This document shows, piece by piece, positions 6,532-13,527 of a DNA stretch of 18,819 nucleotides. The stretch covers positions 1-18,819 of the forward strand of contig CAVGCV010000031.1 in NCBI GenBank assembly GCA_963627995.1, in the 5' to 3' direction. The notes under the pieces are model-generated. The model saw only the letters and a list, made by a program, of their open reading frames with translations, was not told where the DNA came from and did no database searches. Within the stretch, counting starts at the first letter, position 1, and every line of letters starts with the position of its first letter. The position numbers and the translations under genes are program-made. This DNA comes from UBA3839 sp963627995 (GTDB lineage: Bacteria; Bacteroidota; Bacteroidia; Bacteroidales; Bacteroidaceae).

Positions 6532-7041
6532 TTATCCGTTGAACACTTTTGTCAAACTAACGCCACGATGGTGGGCGACAGTCTTCGGGTCGCGCATCTT
6601 GGAGAGGGCCTCGATGGTAGCCTTCACGAGGTTGTGCGGATTGGAGGACCCATGCGATTTCGCAAGGACATCCGTGATGCCGACACTCTCGAACACGGCG
6701 CGCATGGCACCGCCTGCGACAACGCCAGTACCTTCGGACGCGGGCATCACAAGGACACGCGCGCCACCGAACTTCGCATAATTCTCATGAGGGACTGTGC
6801 CCTTGAGGATGGGGACTTTCACGAGGTTCTTCTTCGCAGCCTCCACGCCTTTCGCGATGGCCGCCGTCACTTCGCCAGCCTTACCCAGGCCATAGCCGAT
6901 GACACCGTCGCCATTGCCGACAACGACAATCGCGGCAAATGTGAACGTCCTACCACCCTTTGTGACCTTGGTGACACGATTAATAGCAACCAGCCGATCT
7001 TTCAGCTCGACGTCGTTCCCTATTTTAACTCTATTAACCAT
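6532..7041 (-). CDS. rpsE: 30S ribosomal protein S5 (uS5)
   Basis: S5 lies near the mRNA entrance of the small subunit and affects decoding accuracy. It has 169 residues (167 in E. coli). The double-stranded-RNA-binding-like N-terminal domain, about 9-75, includes LKDRLVAINRVTKVTKGGR and AAIVVVGNGDGVIGYGLGKA. The C-terminal domain carries VPHENYAKFGGARVLVMPAS and GVVAGGAMRAVFESVGITDVLAKSHGSSNPHN. The gene follows rplR after 8 bp. The upstream sequence is A/T rich with no Shine-Dalgarno. The N-terminus looks a few residues shorter than in some Bacteroides orthologues (from recollection). Confidence 0.98.
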   Translation of the reverse strand: MVNRVKIGNDVELKDRLVAINRVTKVTKGGRTFTFAAIVVVGNGDGVIGYGLGKAGEVTAAIAKGVEAAKKNLVKVPILKGTVPHENYAKFGGARVLVMPASEGTGVVAGGAMRAVFESVGITDVLAKSHGSSNPHNLVKATIEALSKMRDPKTVAHHRGVSLTKVFNG

Positions 7042-7049
7042 AATTTTTC

Positions 7050-7391
7050 TTAAAATTTAAGTCCGGCGTTACGGGCAGCATCAGCCACCGCCTTAACTCT
7101 ACCATGATACAGATAGCCGTTACGGTCGAACACAACGGCTGTAATGCCTGCCTCTATCGCCTTTTTCGCGACGAGCTCGCCGACTTTCGCGGCCTGCTCG
7201 CTCTTGTTGCACTTCTCCAACCCGAGCGACGATGCAGCGACAAGCGTCTTCTGCTCCTTATCATCAATGACCTGTACGTAAATCTGCTTGTTGCTTCTGA
7301 AGACAGACATACGGGGGCGTTCAGCGGTGCCGGAAATCTTATTACGTACTCTATATTTGATTTTGATACGTCTTTCGCTTTTTGTAATCAT
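7050..7391 (-). CDS. rplR: 50S ribosomal protein L18 (uL18)
   Basis: L18 carries 5S rRNA into the large subunit together with L5 and L25. It has 113 residues (117 in E. coli). The basic N-terminus precedes RVRNKISGTAERPRMSVFRSN (about 15-34), IYVQVIDDKEQKTLVAASS, and the C-terminal VFDRNGYLYHGRVKAVADAAR near 88-108, all L18 signatures. It lies 17 bp after rplF and 8 bp before rpsE, the expected order. Confidence 0.98.
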   Translation of the reverse strand: MITKSERRIKIKYRVRNKISGTAERPRMSVFRSNKQIYVQVIDDKEQKTLVAASSLGLEKCNKSEQAAKVGELVAKKAIEAGITAVVFDRNGYLYHGRVKAVADAARNAGLKF

Positions 7392-7408
7392 ACTCGAACA
7401 ATGTTTAA

Positions 7409-7978
7409 TTATTTAGCACTTGCTGACTTACCAGACTTCCTGCGGATAACTTCTCCCTGGAAGCGTATGCCCTTTCCTTTGTACGGTTCGGGCTTGCGGA
7501 ACGAGCGAATCTTCGCACACACCAAACCCAGCAGCTGCTTGTCGCAAGACTCGAGCATGATGAGGGGATCCTGGTTTCTCTCCGACTTCGTCTCCACCTT
7601 GATTTCCTTCGGGACTTCAAAGACGATGGCGTGAGAGTAGCCTAAGGCAAACTCAAGCACGTTCCCCGTGTTGGACACGCGATAGCCCACGCCAACAAGC
7701 TGGAGCGTCTTCTTGTATCCTTCCGAAACACCTACAACCATGTTGTTGACAAGCGCACGATACAAGCCATGGTAAGCATGGCGCTGCTTCGTGTCGTCGA
7801 GCATCATCGACTCGTTTTCTTCCATTGTCACCCTTCCGTCCTCTATCGTCACCTTGATTGCGGGGTTTACATACTGTGAGAGCTCACCCTTCGGACCTTT
7901 GACAGTTACAATGTCATCCTTATGAGTAACGGTTACTCCTGCAGGAACAATAATAGGTAATTTACCAATTCTAGACAT
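7409..7978 (-). CDS. rplF: 50S ribosomal protein L6 (uL6)
   Basis: L6 lies near the factor-binding centre of the large subunit, next to the sarcin-ricin loop. It has 189 residues (177 in E. coli). Two tandem L6 domains are visible: MSRIGKLPIIVPAGVTV and VKGPKGELS in the first, about 1-82, and LVGVGYRVS to the C-terminal KPEPYKGKGIRF in the second. The usual GKGI(R/K) motif is present near residue 170. The start is supported by an unusually good Shine-Dalgarno, AGGAGG at 7991-7986, seven bases upstream. Most other genes here have none. It follows rpsH after 15 bp. Confidence 0.98.
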   Translation of the reverse strand: MSRIGKLPIIVPAGVTVTHKDDIVTVKGPKGELSQYVNPAIKVTIEDGRVTMEENESMMLDDTKQRHAYHGLYRALVNNMVVGVSEGYKKTLQLVGVGYRVSNTGNVLEFALGYSHAIVFEVPKEIKVETKSERNQDPLIMLESCDKQLLGLVCAKIRSFRKPEPYKGKGIRFQGEVIRRKSGKSASAK

Positions 7979-7985
7979 TATATTT

Positions 7986-7991
7986 CCTCCT
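7986..7991 (-). promoter_or_regulatory. Strong Shine-Dalgarno upstream of rplF
   Basis: The minus strand reads AGGAGG, then seven bases (AAATATA), then the rplF start codon. It lies just after the rpsH stop codon, so it is not constrained by coding. It is complementary to the 16S rRNA 3' end. Its presence is notable because nearly all other genes in this operon have only A/T-rich leaders. Confidence 0.75.
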
Positions 7992-7993
7992 CA

Positions 7994-8389
7994 TTAATAT
8001 ACATAGCAAAGCACCTCGCCGCCGATTTTCAGCGTCGAAGCCTCTTTGTCTGTCATTACACCCTTGGACGTGGATAGGATAGCGATACCCAGTCCGTTGA
8101 TTACGCGCGGCATGTCTTTGTAGCCTGTGTAGCGACGAAGTCCCGGCTTCGACACGCGCGTCAGGCTTTGGATTGCGCTTTCTTTTGTCTCAGGGTCGTA
8201 CTTGAGCGCAATCTTGATTGTACCCTGAGGGCCATCTTCCACGAACTTGTAGTTCAGCACGTAGCCCTTGTCGAAGAGAATCTTCGTGATTTCCTTCTTC
8301 AAGTTCGACGCCGGAACCTCCACAACCTTGTGCTTCGCCATGATTGCGTTTCTCAACCTCGTCAGATAGTCTGCTATTGGATCTGTCAT
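7994..8389 (-). CDS. rpsH: 30S ribosomal protein S8 (uS8)
   Basis: S8 is a primary binder of the 16S rRNA central domain, and in E. coli it also represses the spc operon. It has 131 residues (130 in E. coli). The start MTDPIADYLTRLRNA is typical, and the C-terminal half carries RVSKPGLRRYTGYKDMPRVINGLGIAILSTSKGVMTDKEA with the conserved STSKGVMTD loop and the final GGEVLCYVY. It is separated from rpsN by 67 bp, wider than most gaps, containing a small hairpin at 8401-8414. No Shine-Dalgarno is visible. Confidence 0.98.
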   Translation of the reverse strand: MTDPIADYLTRLRNAIMAKHKVVEVPASNLKKEITKILFDKGYVLNYKFVEDGPQGTIKIALKYDPETKESAIQSLTRVSKPGLRRYTGYKDMPRVINGLGIAILSTSKGVMTDKEASTLKIGGEVLCYVY

Positions 8390-8400
8390 AGTTAAATTAA

Positions 8401-8414
8401 TCGGGACACCCCGA
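8401..8414 (-). promoter_or_regulatory. Small hairpin in the rpsN-rpsH gap
   Basis: A 5-bp stem, TCGGG with CCCGA, closes a 4-nt loop about 11 nt before the rpsH start. A run of eight T on the minus strand (8442-8435) lies upstream of the hairpin, not after it, so it is not an intrinsic terminator. It may modulate rpsH translation, but it is short and could be chance. Confidence 0.3.
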
Positions 8415-8456
8415 CAATATTTAATAAGTTAAACAAAAAAAATCCTTTGACTGTTC

Positions 8457-8756
8457 CTACCAGCTGGCTTTCTTCACGCCAGGAATAAGGCCTGCGGAAG
8501 CCATCTCGCGGAACTGGATGCGAGAAAGCCCGAACTGGCGGATGTAGCCACGCGGACGCCCCGTGATCTTGCAGCGGTTGTGCTGGCGGATGGGGTTTGC
8601 ATTGGCGGGGATGCTCTGCAGCTTGCGGGCAGCCTCGTATGCCTCTTCAGGTTCGCCTGTTGCTATGATTTTCTTCAGTTCTGCCCGTTTCGCAGCGTAT
8701 TTAGCAGCAAGTTTGGCACGCTTCACTTCGCGAGCCTTCATTGATTCTTTTGCCAT
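8457..8756 (-). CDS. rpsN: 30S ribosomal protein S14 (uS14), long zinc-free form
   Basis: S14 helps assemble the head of the small subunit. It has 99 residues (101 in E. coli), the long form. The start MAKESMKAREVKRAKLAAKY and the C-terminal RCKITGRPRGYIRQFGLSRIQFREMA and GLIPGVKKASW are diagnostic. The short zinc-binding form has two CxxC pairs; here only a single cysteine remains, so no zinc site is possible. It follows rplE after 9 bp and is followed by a 67-bp gap before rpsH. Confidence 0.98.
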   Translation of the reverse strand: MAKESMKAREVKRAKLAAKYAAKRAELKKIIATGEPEEAYEAARKLQSIPANANPIRQHNRCKITGRPRGYIRQFGLSRIQFREMASAGLIPGVKKASW

Positions 8757-8765
8757 ATCTCTGAT

Positions 8766-9320
8766 TTATTTTTTTGCATCCTTAAATGGTAAGCCGAACG
8801 CTTTCAGAAGCGCATAGGCCTCCTCGTCAGTCTGCGCGGATGTCACGAAAGTGATGTTCATTCCGTTGATTCGATCCACCTGGTCGATGTTGATTTCGGG
8901 GAAGATAATCTGCTCCTGAATACCGAGCGTGTAGTTTCCACGTCCATCCAACTTCGCCTCGATGCCCTTGAAGTCGCGGATACGGGGAAGAGCCACGCGA
9001 ATCAGGCGCTCCAAGAACTCATACATCCTCTGGCGGCGAAGCGTGACCATCACGCCGATAGGCATCTTCTTGCGAAGGCGGAAGTTCGAAATATCCTTCT
9101 TCGACAGGGTTGCGACAGGCTTCTGCCCCGTAATCTGTGCGATTTCGTTCATCGCCACCTCAATAATCTTCTTGTCCGCAGTGGCTGCTCCAAGACCTTG
9201 GTTCACTACAATCTTCTTCAGTACAGGAATCTGCATGGGGGTAGAGTAGTTGAACTGTTTCATCAACGCCGGGACAATCTGCTCGGCGTAGACATTCTTA
9301 AGATTTGCAGTAGTTGCCAT
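8766..9320 (-). CDS. rplE: 50S ribosomal protein L5 (uL5)
   Basis: L5 binds 5S rRNA and forms an intersubunit bridge in the central protuberance. It has 184 residues (179 in E. coli). Family motifs are IPVLKKIVVNQGLG (about 31-44), ITGQKPVATLSKKDISNFRLRKKMPIGVMVTLRRQRMYEFL (about 68-108), LPRIRDFKGI and the C-terminal GMNITFVTSAQTDEEAYALLKAFGLPF. Its start codon overlaps the rplX stop codon by one base (TAATG), suggesting translational coupling. An SD-like AGGAGAGG lies 7 nt upstream inside the end of rplX. Confidence 0.98.
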   Translation of the reverse strand: MATTANLKNVYAEQIVPALMKQFNYSTPMQIPVLKKIVVNQGLGAATADKKIIEVAMNEIAQITGQKPVATLSKKDISNFRLRKKMPIGVMVTLRRQRMYEFLERLIRVALPRIRDFKGIEAKLDGRGNYTLGIQEQIIFPEINIDQVDRINGMNITFVTSAQTDEEAYALLKAFGLPFKDAKK

Positions 9321-9637
9321 TAGATTTCCTCTCCTGATTTTTTTGCGTAACGAACCAACTTCCCATTTGCGCCAATCCTGCGTCCGATGCGGGTAGCCTC
9401 CCCCGTCTTGGGGTCAGCCACGTTCAGATTCGAAATGTGGATGGGGGCTTCCTGCTTGATGATGCCTCCCTGCGGATGCTTCGCGCTGGGCTTGGTGCTT
9501 TTCGACACCATGTTGATGCCCTCGACAACGGCACGCTGCTCTTTTACAAGGACGCGAAGAACCTTCCCCCTCTGCCCTTTGGAGTCGCCAGCGTTCACAA
9601 TGACCGTGTCGCCTTTCTTGATATGCAATTTATTCAT
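9320..9637 (-). CDS. rplX: 50S ribosomal protein L24 (uL24)
   Basis: L24 initiates large-subunit assembly at the 5' domain of 23S rRNA. It has 105 residues (104 in E. coli). A KOW motif occupies about residues 7-33 (GDTVIVNAGDSKGQRGKVLRV), followed by VEGINMVSKSTKPS and the IHISNLNVADPKTGEATRIG segment. It follows rplN after 20 bp, and its stop codon overlaps the rplE start by one base. Confidence 0.98.
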   Translation of the reverse strand: MNKLHIKKGDTVIVNAGDSKGQRGKVLRVLVKEQRAVVEGINMVSKSTKPSAKHPQGGIIKQEAPIHISNLNVADPKTGEATRIGRRIGANGKLVRYAKKSGEEI

Positions 9638-9657
9638 TACTTTGTGCTTCTTTTAGA

Positions 9658-10023
9658 TTAAAGAACTTCGGTAGCCAAAGAAACCACCTTCATGTTAGCA
9701 GCACGGAGCTCACGAGCCACAGGGCCAAAGATGCGGCTACCTCTCATTTCGCCGGCATTGTTCAGGAGGACGCACGCATTGTCATCGAAACGGATGTAAG
9801 AACCGTCCGGACGACGAACCTCCTTCTTCGTGCGCACAATCAACGCCTTCGAAACTGCGCCCTTCTTGATTTCGCTTGTTGGAATCGCGTTCTTCACTGC
9901 TACGACAATCACGTCACCAACAGATGCGTAGCGGCGTCTTGTACCACCGAGGACTCGGATACAAAGCACCTCACGAGCACCGCTGTTGTCAGCGACAGTA
10001 AGTCTGGATTCTGTTTGTATCAT
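9658..10023 (-). CDS. rplN: 50S ribosomal protein L14 (uL14)
   Basis: L14 lies on the subunit interface and forms bridges with 16S rRNA. It has 121 residues (123 in E. coli). The start MIQTESRLTVADNSGAREV, the central GDVIVVAVKNAIP, and FDDNACVLLNNAGEMRGSRIFGPVARELR near 78-108 are strongly conserved signatures. The gene begins only 3 bp after rpsQ, so ribosomes can probably pass directly between them. There is no Shine-Dalgarno, only an A-rich stretch. Confidence 0.98.
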   Translation of the reverse strand: MIQTESRLTVADNSGAREVLCIRVLGGTRRRYASVGDVIVVAVKNAIPTSEIKKGAVSKALIVRTKKEVRRPDGSYIRFDDNACVLLNNAGEMRGSRIFGPVARELRAANMKVVSLATEVL

Positions 10024-10026
10024 TTT

Positions 10027-10284
10027 TTACTTAGCTCTTTCAACGATTTGTACTAATCTCCATCTCTTTGTCTTGCTCAAAGGACGAGTTTCCATAATCA
10101 GCACCGTGTCACCGATGTTGCACTCGTTCTTCTCGTCATGAGCATGGTATTTCTTCGTCTTGCTCACGAACTTGCCGTAGATCGGGTGCTTCTCCTTGAA
10201 CTTCGAGGCAACGACAATCGTCTTGTCCATCTTGTTGCTCGTCACGACACCCGTTCTTTGCTTTCTTAGATTTCTAGCTTCCAT
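10027..10284 (-). CDS. rpsQ: 30S ribosomal protein S17 (uS17)
   Basis: S17 is a primary 16S rRNA binder built on an OB fold. It has 85 residues (84 in E. coli). Diagnostic segments are RTGVVTSNKMDKTIVV (about 11-26), HPIYGKFVSKTKKYHAHDE, and the final GDTVLIMETRPLSKTKRWRLV. It lies 11 bp after rpmC and 3 bp before rplN. The upstream sequence is A-rich with no Shine-Dalgarno. Confidence 0.98.
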   Translation of the reverse strand: MEARNLRKQRTGVVTSNKMDKTIVVASKFKEKHPIYGKFVSKTKKYHAHDEKNECNIGDTVLIMETRPLSKTKRWRLVQIVERAK

Positions 10285-10295
10285 TGCGCTGTTTT

Positions 10296-10490
10296 TTATT
10301 TATTCAGTTCTCTTTGACGAAGCTCTGTCTTCATGCGAGCAATGTCACGACGAAGTTTCTTGATTTGAGAATAATCCTCAAGCGGAGAAACATGGTGGTT
10401 GAACTTCATGTTGTCGTAATTAACGACAGCTGCCTCCATCCGTTCCGTAAGTTCGGGAGTGGTGAGCTCTCTTATCTCTGAATTTTTCAT
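10296..10490 (-). CDS. rpmC: 50S ribosomal protein L29 (uL29)
   Basis: L29 sits at the exit of the nascent-chain tunnel and, with L23, contributes to the docking area for trigger factor and SRP. It has 64 residues (63 in E. coli). The helix-turn-helix core contains the family motif near the C-terminus, IKKLRRDIARMKTELRQREL. I chose the ATG at 10490, giving MKNSEIRELTTPEL, as in Bacteroidales orthologues. An in-frame TTG three codons upstream would overlap the rplP stop and adds only three non-conserved residues. With the ATG start the gap to rplP is 5 bp. Confidence 0.96.
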   Translation of the reverse strand: MKNSEIRELTTPELTERMEAAVVNYDNMKFNHHVSPLEDYSQIKKLRRDIARMKTELRQRELNK

Positions 10491-10495
10491 ACTGC

Positions 10496-10927
10496 TCAAG
10501 CGTTTTTGTCGTAGTCGCGTCTAACAATGAACTTTGTTGTTGTCGGAAGCTTCTGGGCACCGAGACGGAGAGCTTCCTTTGCAATCTCATAGGGAACGCC
10601 CTCAATCTCGAAGAGGATGCGTCCGGGTTTCGCGGGGAAAACATACTGGTACGGATCGCCCTTACCCTTACCCATTCGGACATCGGCCGGCTTCTTCGTG
10701 ATGGGCTTGTCGGGGAAGATGCGAATCCAGACTTGTCCCTGGCGCTGCATGTAGCGGGTAATCGCCACACGGGCGGCCTCTATCTGCCGGGCAGTAATCC
10801 AACGCTCCTGAAGGGCCTTGATGCCAAAGCTGCCGAACGCAAGCTCGGTGCCCCGGTGTGAAACCCCTCTCCAACGACCACGGCCTTTTTGTGGTCTTCT
10901 ATATTTTTGTCTTTTAGGCTGTAGCAT
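10496..10927 (-). CDS. rplP: 50S ribosomal protein L16 (uL16)
   Basis: L16 helps position aminoacyl-tRNA in the A site of the large subunit. It has 143 residues (136 in E. coli). The start MLQPKRQKYRRPQKGR, the ELAFGSFGIKALQERWITARQIEAARVAITR block (about 29-59), and RIFPDKPITKKPADVRMGKGKGDPYQYVFPAKPG near 73-106 are hallmark sequences. It follows rpsC after 14 bp and precedes rpmC by 5 bp. Confidence 0.98.
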   Translation of the reverse strand: MLQPKRQKYRRPQKGRGRWRGVSHRGTELAFGSFGIKALQERWITARQIEAARVAITRYMQRQGQVWIRIFPDKPITKKPADVRMGKGKGDPYQYVFPAKPGRILFEIEGVPYEIAKEALRLGAQKLPTTTKFIVRRDYDKNA

Positions 10928-10941
10928 AATTCAAAACCTGA

Positions 10942-11661
10942 TTAACGATTGTTCTTTCTATTTCTGAATCTCTTGCCGCCACCGCTGTTGCGCCCGGTTT
11001 CCTTCGACTGGCTGAAATTCGGGGAAAGGTCTTTCTTTCCGAAAATCTCGCCACGACAAATCCAAACCTTGACGCCCAGCAAGCCCACTTTCGTAAGAGC
11101 CTCAGCCAGGCAGTAGTCAATGTCCGCACGGAATGTGTGGAGAGGCGTGCGGCCTTCCTTGTACATTTCGGAACGGGCGATTTCCGCTCCGTTCAGACGA
11201 CCCGAAATCTGAATCTTGATGCCCTCCGCGCCCGAGCGCATCGTGTTCGCGATGGCCGTCTTGATGGCGCGGCGATAGGCAATCTTGCCTTCGAGCTGGC
11301 GGGCGATGTTGTTGGCAACGATAACGGCATCCAACTCGGGACGCTTGATTTCGTAGATGTTGATTTGGATGTCCTTGTCCGTGATTTTCTTCAGTTCCTC
11401 CTTCAGCTTGTCGACCTCCTGCCCGCCTTTTCCGATGATAATTCCCGGACGTGCGGTGCAGACCGTAATCGTGACGAGCTTGAGCGTCCGCTCGATGACG
11501 ATTTTCGACACGCTTGCCTTTGCCAGCCGCGCGTTGAGGTACTTGCGAATCTTGCTGTCCTCAAGAAGGTTTTCTCCGAAATCGTTTCCGCCAAACCAGT
11601 TCGAGTCCCAGCCCCTGATGATGCCGAGACGATTGCTAATTGGATTACATTTCTGTCCCAT
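10942..11661 (-). CDS. rpsC: 30S ribosomal protein S3 (uS3)
   Basis: S3 lines the mRNA entry channel and takes part in helicase activity of the ribosome. It has 239 residues (233 in E. coli). The start MGQKCNPISNRLGIIRGWDS is typical. A type-II KH domain follows with its GIIIGKGG loop at 73-80, then the C-terminal domain with GAEGIKIQISGRLNGAEIAR and GVKVWICRGEIFG. The basic tail (from about 215) is rich in Arg, Asn and Gly. It follows rplV after 2 bp. A GAGG stretch at the end of rplV, about ten bases upstream, could act as a weak Shine-Dalgarno. Confidence 0.98.
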   Translation of the reverse strand: MGQKCNPISNRLGIIRGWDSNWFGGNDFGENLLEDSKIRKYLNARLAKASVSKIVIERTLKLVTITVCTARPGIIIGKGGQEVDKLKEELKKITDKDIQINIYEIKRPELDAVIVANNIARQLEGKIAYRRAIKTAIANTMRSGAEGIKIQISGRLNGAEIARSEMYKEGRTPLHTFRADIDYCLAEALTKVGLLGVKVWICRGEIFGKKDLSPNFSQSKETGRNSGGGKRFRNRKNNR

Positions 11662-11663
11662 AA

Positions 11664-12068
11664 CTACTTTTCCTCATTTGATTTAGCGTCCACATAAATC
11701 GTAAGATGGTTCGAACGCTTGCGAATTCTATAGCCTCTTCCCTGCGGTGCCGGACGCATGCGCTTGAGCGTAGCGCCCTCATCGACAAAAATCCTCGAGA
11801 TGTAGAGTTCGCCATTCTCAGCCTTCCGCTCGTTCTTCTGCTCCCAGTTCGCAATGGCAGAGCGCAGCAACTTCTCAACGTCCTTGGAAGCGTTCTTGAC
11901 ATTAAAGCGAAGGGTAGCAAGAGCCTTGTTCACCTCCATGCCGCGCACGAGATCAACCACGTAGCGCATCTTGCGAGGAGAAGAAGGGATGTTGCGAAGA
12001 GATGCGAAATAGGCAGTCTTCTTGGCCTCCTTGATGGCGTTGGCCATATTTCTCTTTCTTTTTCCCAT
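11664..12068 (-). CDS. rplV: 50S ribosomal protein L22 (uL22)
   Basis: L22 spans the large subunit, and its beta-hairpin forms part of the exit-tunnel constriction, near the macrolide site. It has 134 residues (110 in E. coli), the extra length being a lysine-rich N-terminal extension and a short C-terminal tail as in other Bacteroidales. The core shows SPRKMRYVVDLVRGMEV (about 30-46), KLLRSAIANWEQKN, and the tunnel hairpin LKRMRPAPQGRGYRIRKRSNH at about 101-121. It lies 33 bp after rpsS. Confidence 0.98.
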   Translation of the reverse strand: MGKRKRNMANAIKEAKKTAYFASLRNIPSSPRKMRYVVDLVRGMEVNKALATLRFNVKNASKDVEKLLRSAIANWEQKNERKAENGELYISRIFVDEGATLKRMRPAPQGRGYRIRKRSNHLTIYVDAKSNEEK

Positions 12069-12101
12069 TATTTGATTTCGTTTTTTCGGTGTGAGCCTGT
12101 G

Positions 12102-12371
12102 TTACTTCTTTCTGTTGCCAGCGTGGCCACGGAATGTGCGCGTCAGCGAGAACTCGCCGAGCTTATGGCCCACCATGTTCTCCGTGATGTAAACAGGGAT
12201 GAATTTATTTCCATTATGAACGGCAATGGTGTGCCCCACGAAGTCGGGGGAAATCATTGAGGCGCGCGCCCAAGTCTTGATGACGGTCTTCTTGCCGCTT
12301 TCATTCATTGCAAGCACTTTCTTCTCGAGCTTGACGTTGATATATGGACCTTTTTTTAATGAACGACTCAT
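12102..12371 (-). CDS. rpsS: 30S ribosomal protein S19 (uS19)
   Basis: S19 is in the head of the small subunit, next to S13, and contacts the large subunit. It has 89 residues (92 in E. coli). The start MSRSLKKGPYINVKLEKKV, the middle KTWARASMISPDFVGHTIAVHNGNKFIPVYITENMVGHKLGEF (about 33-75), and TRTFRGHAG are diagnostic. It follows rplB after 19 bp and precedes rplV by 33 bp. Confidence 0.98.
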   Translation of the reverse strand: MSRSLKKGPYINVKLEKKVLAMNESGKKTVIKTWARASMISPDFVGHTIAVHNGNKFIPVYITENMVGHKLGEFSLTRTFRGHAGNRKK

Positions 12372-12390
12372 ATTTGCCTGGTTAACTTAG

Positions 12391-13215
12391 TTACTTTTTA
12401 CGTCTTTCGATGATATACTTGCTCGAATGTTTCTTAGGCGCACGTGTCTTGAGACCCTTGGCGTACAAGCCATTGCGCGAGCGCGGGTGTCCACCGGTCT
12501 GACGGCCTTCACCACCGCCCATCGGGTGGTCATGCGGGTTCATGACAACACCACGGTTGTGCGGGCGACGGCCCAGCCAGCGCGAGCGCCCGGCCTTTCC
12601 CGACGACTCGAGGGCGTGGTCAGAGTTGCTGACGCTGCCAATCGTGGCACGGCATACAGAAAGAATCTTGCGAATCTCGCCCGAGGGGAGCTTGATTACG
12701 CAATAGCTTCCTTCACGCGAAGTCAACTGGGCAAAATTACCAGCAGAGCGGACCATCTTCGCGCCCTGTCCCGGACGCAGCTCGATGTTGTGAATCACAG
12801 TACCCACCGGAATGTTCTGGAGGGGGAGCGTGTTCCCCACCTCGGGGGCAGCATCCTCTCCCGACATCAGCGTGGTGCCGACCTTCAGTCCGTTCGGGGC
12901 TACGATGTAGCGCTTCTCTCCGTCGGCATAGAAGAGGAGGGCGATACGCGCCGAGCGGTTCGGATCGTACTCGATCGTTTTTACCACTGCGGGGATTCCA
13001 TCCTTATTTCTCTTGAAGTCTATGATACGGTACTTGCGCTTGTGGCCTCCGCCACGATAGCGAACCGTCATACGTCCCTGGTTGTTGCGTCCGCCAGTGC
13101 TGCGCTTGCCATAGACGAGAGATTTCTCTGGTACTGAAGTAGTAACATCGTCGAAAGTACCAATAGCTTTGTGTCTTTGACCAGGAGTGGTTGGTCTGAA
13201 TTTACGAATTCCCAT
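12391..13215 (-). CDS. rplB: 50S ribosomal protein L2 (uL2)
   Basis: L2 is needed for subunit joining and for the integrity of the peptidyl-transferase centre. It has 274 residues (273 in E. coli). The N-terminal OB fold includes GRNNQGRMTVRYRGGGHKRKYR at about 42-63, and the C-terminal SH3-like domain includes VRSAGNFAQL and the RGVVMNPHDHPMGGGEGR motif near 221-238. H230 corresponds to E. coli H229, important for activity; the second histidine of the DHPHGG motif is Met here. The gene lies 5 bp after rplW. Confidence 0.99.
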   Translation of the reverse strand: MGIRKFRPTTPGQRHKAIGTFDDVTTSVPEKSLVYGKRSTGGRNNQGRMTVRYRGGGHKRKYRIIDFKRNKDGIPAVVKTIEYDPNRSARIALLFYADGEKRYIVAPNGLKVGTTLMSGEDAAPEVGNTLPLQNIPVGTVIHNIELRPGQGAKMVRSAGNFAQLTSREGSYCVIKLPSGEIRKILSVCRATIGSVSNSDHALESSGKAGRSRWLGRRPHNRGVVMNPHDHPMGGGEGRQTGGHPRSRNGLYAKGLKTRAPKKHSSKYIIERRKK

Positions 13216-13220
13216 CTTAA

Positions 13221-13514
13221 TTAAATGTTACTAAAGAAATCAATGGTCTCTCCCTCCTTCAAGGTCACGATCGCCTTCTTGTAGGCATTCGTGCGGCCCT
13301 TGATAACGCCACCCCTGGTGTAACGGCTCTTCGCCTTGCCATTGTAGCGCATCGTATTGACCGAAACCACGCTCACATTATACTTAGCCTCTACTTCTTT
13401 CTGAATTTCAATCTTGTTGGCGTCAGGACGCACAATGAAGCCGAACCGGTTGTCCTGCTTCCCTGTGATAGCTGTCATCTTCTCTGTCACCAACGGCTTG
13501 ATGATATATGCCAT
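13221..13514 (-). CDS. rplW: 50S ribosomal protein L23 (uL23)
   Basis: L23 lies at the tunnel exit and is the main docking site for trigger factor and SRP. It has 97 residues (100 in E. coli). The start IIKPLVTEKM, the central FIVRPDANKIEIQKEVEAKYNVSVVSVNTMRYNGK, and the conserved hydrophobic end are typical. The start is supported by a strong Shine-Dalgarno (AAGGAGGT) overlapping the rplD stop codon. The gene lies 11 bp after rplD and 5 bp before rplB. Confidence 0.98.
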   Translation of the reverse strand: MAYIIKPLVTEKMTAITGKQDNRFGFIVRPDANKIEIQKEVEAKYNVSVVSVNTMRYNGKAKSRYTRGGVIKGRTNAYKKAIVTLKEGETIDFFSNI

Positions 13515-13519
13515 ATTGT

Positions 13520-13527
13520 ACCTCCTT
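13520..13527 (-). promoter_or_regulatory. Strong Shine-Dalgarno upstream of rplW
   Basis: The minus strand reads AAGGAGGT, then five bases (ACAAT), then the rplW ATG. The first two bases belong to the rplD TAA stop codon, so a ribosome ending rplD sits on this site. This is a full-strength match to the anti-Shine-Dalgarno, which is unusual in this operon and in Bacteroidota generally. Confidence 0.75.

Noticed and set aside
8435..8442. Eight-base T run (minus strand) after rpsN as an internal terminator
   Set aside because: No stem precedes it, and the genes continue in the same order immediately downstream.
10491..10499. TTG start for rpmC three codons upstream
   Set aside because: The following ATG gives the N-terminus typical of Bacteroidales L29 and leaves a normal 5-bp gap.
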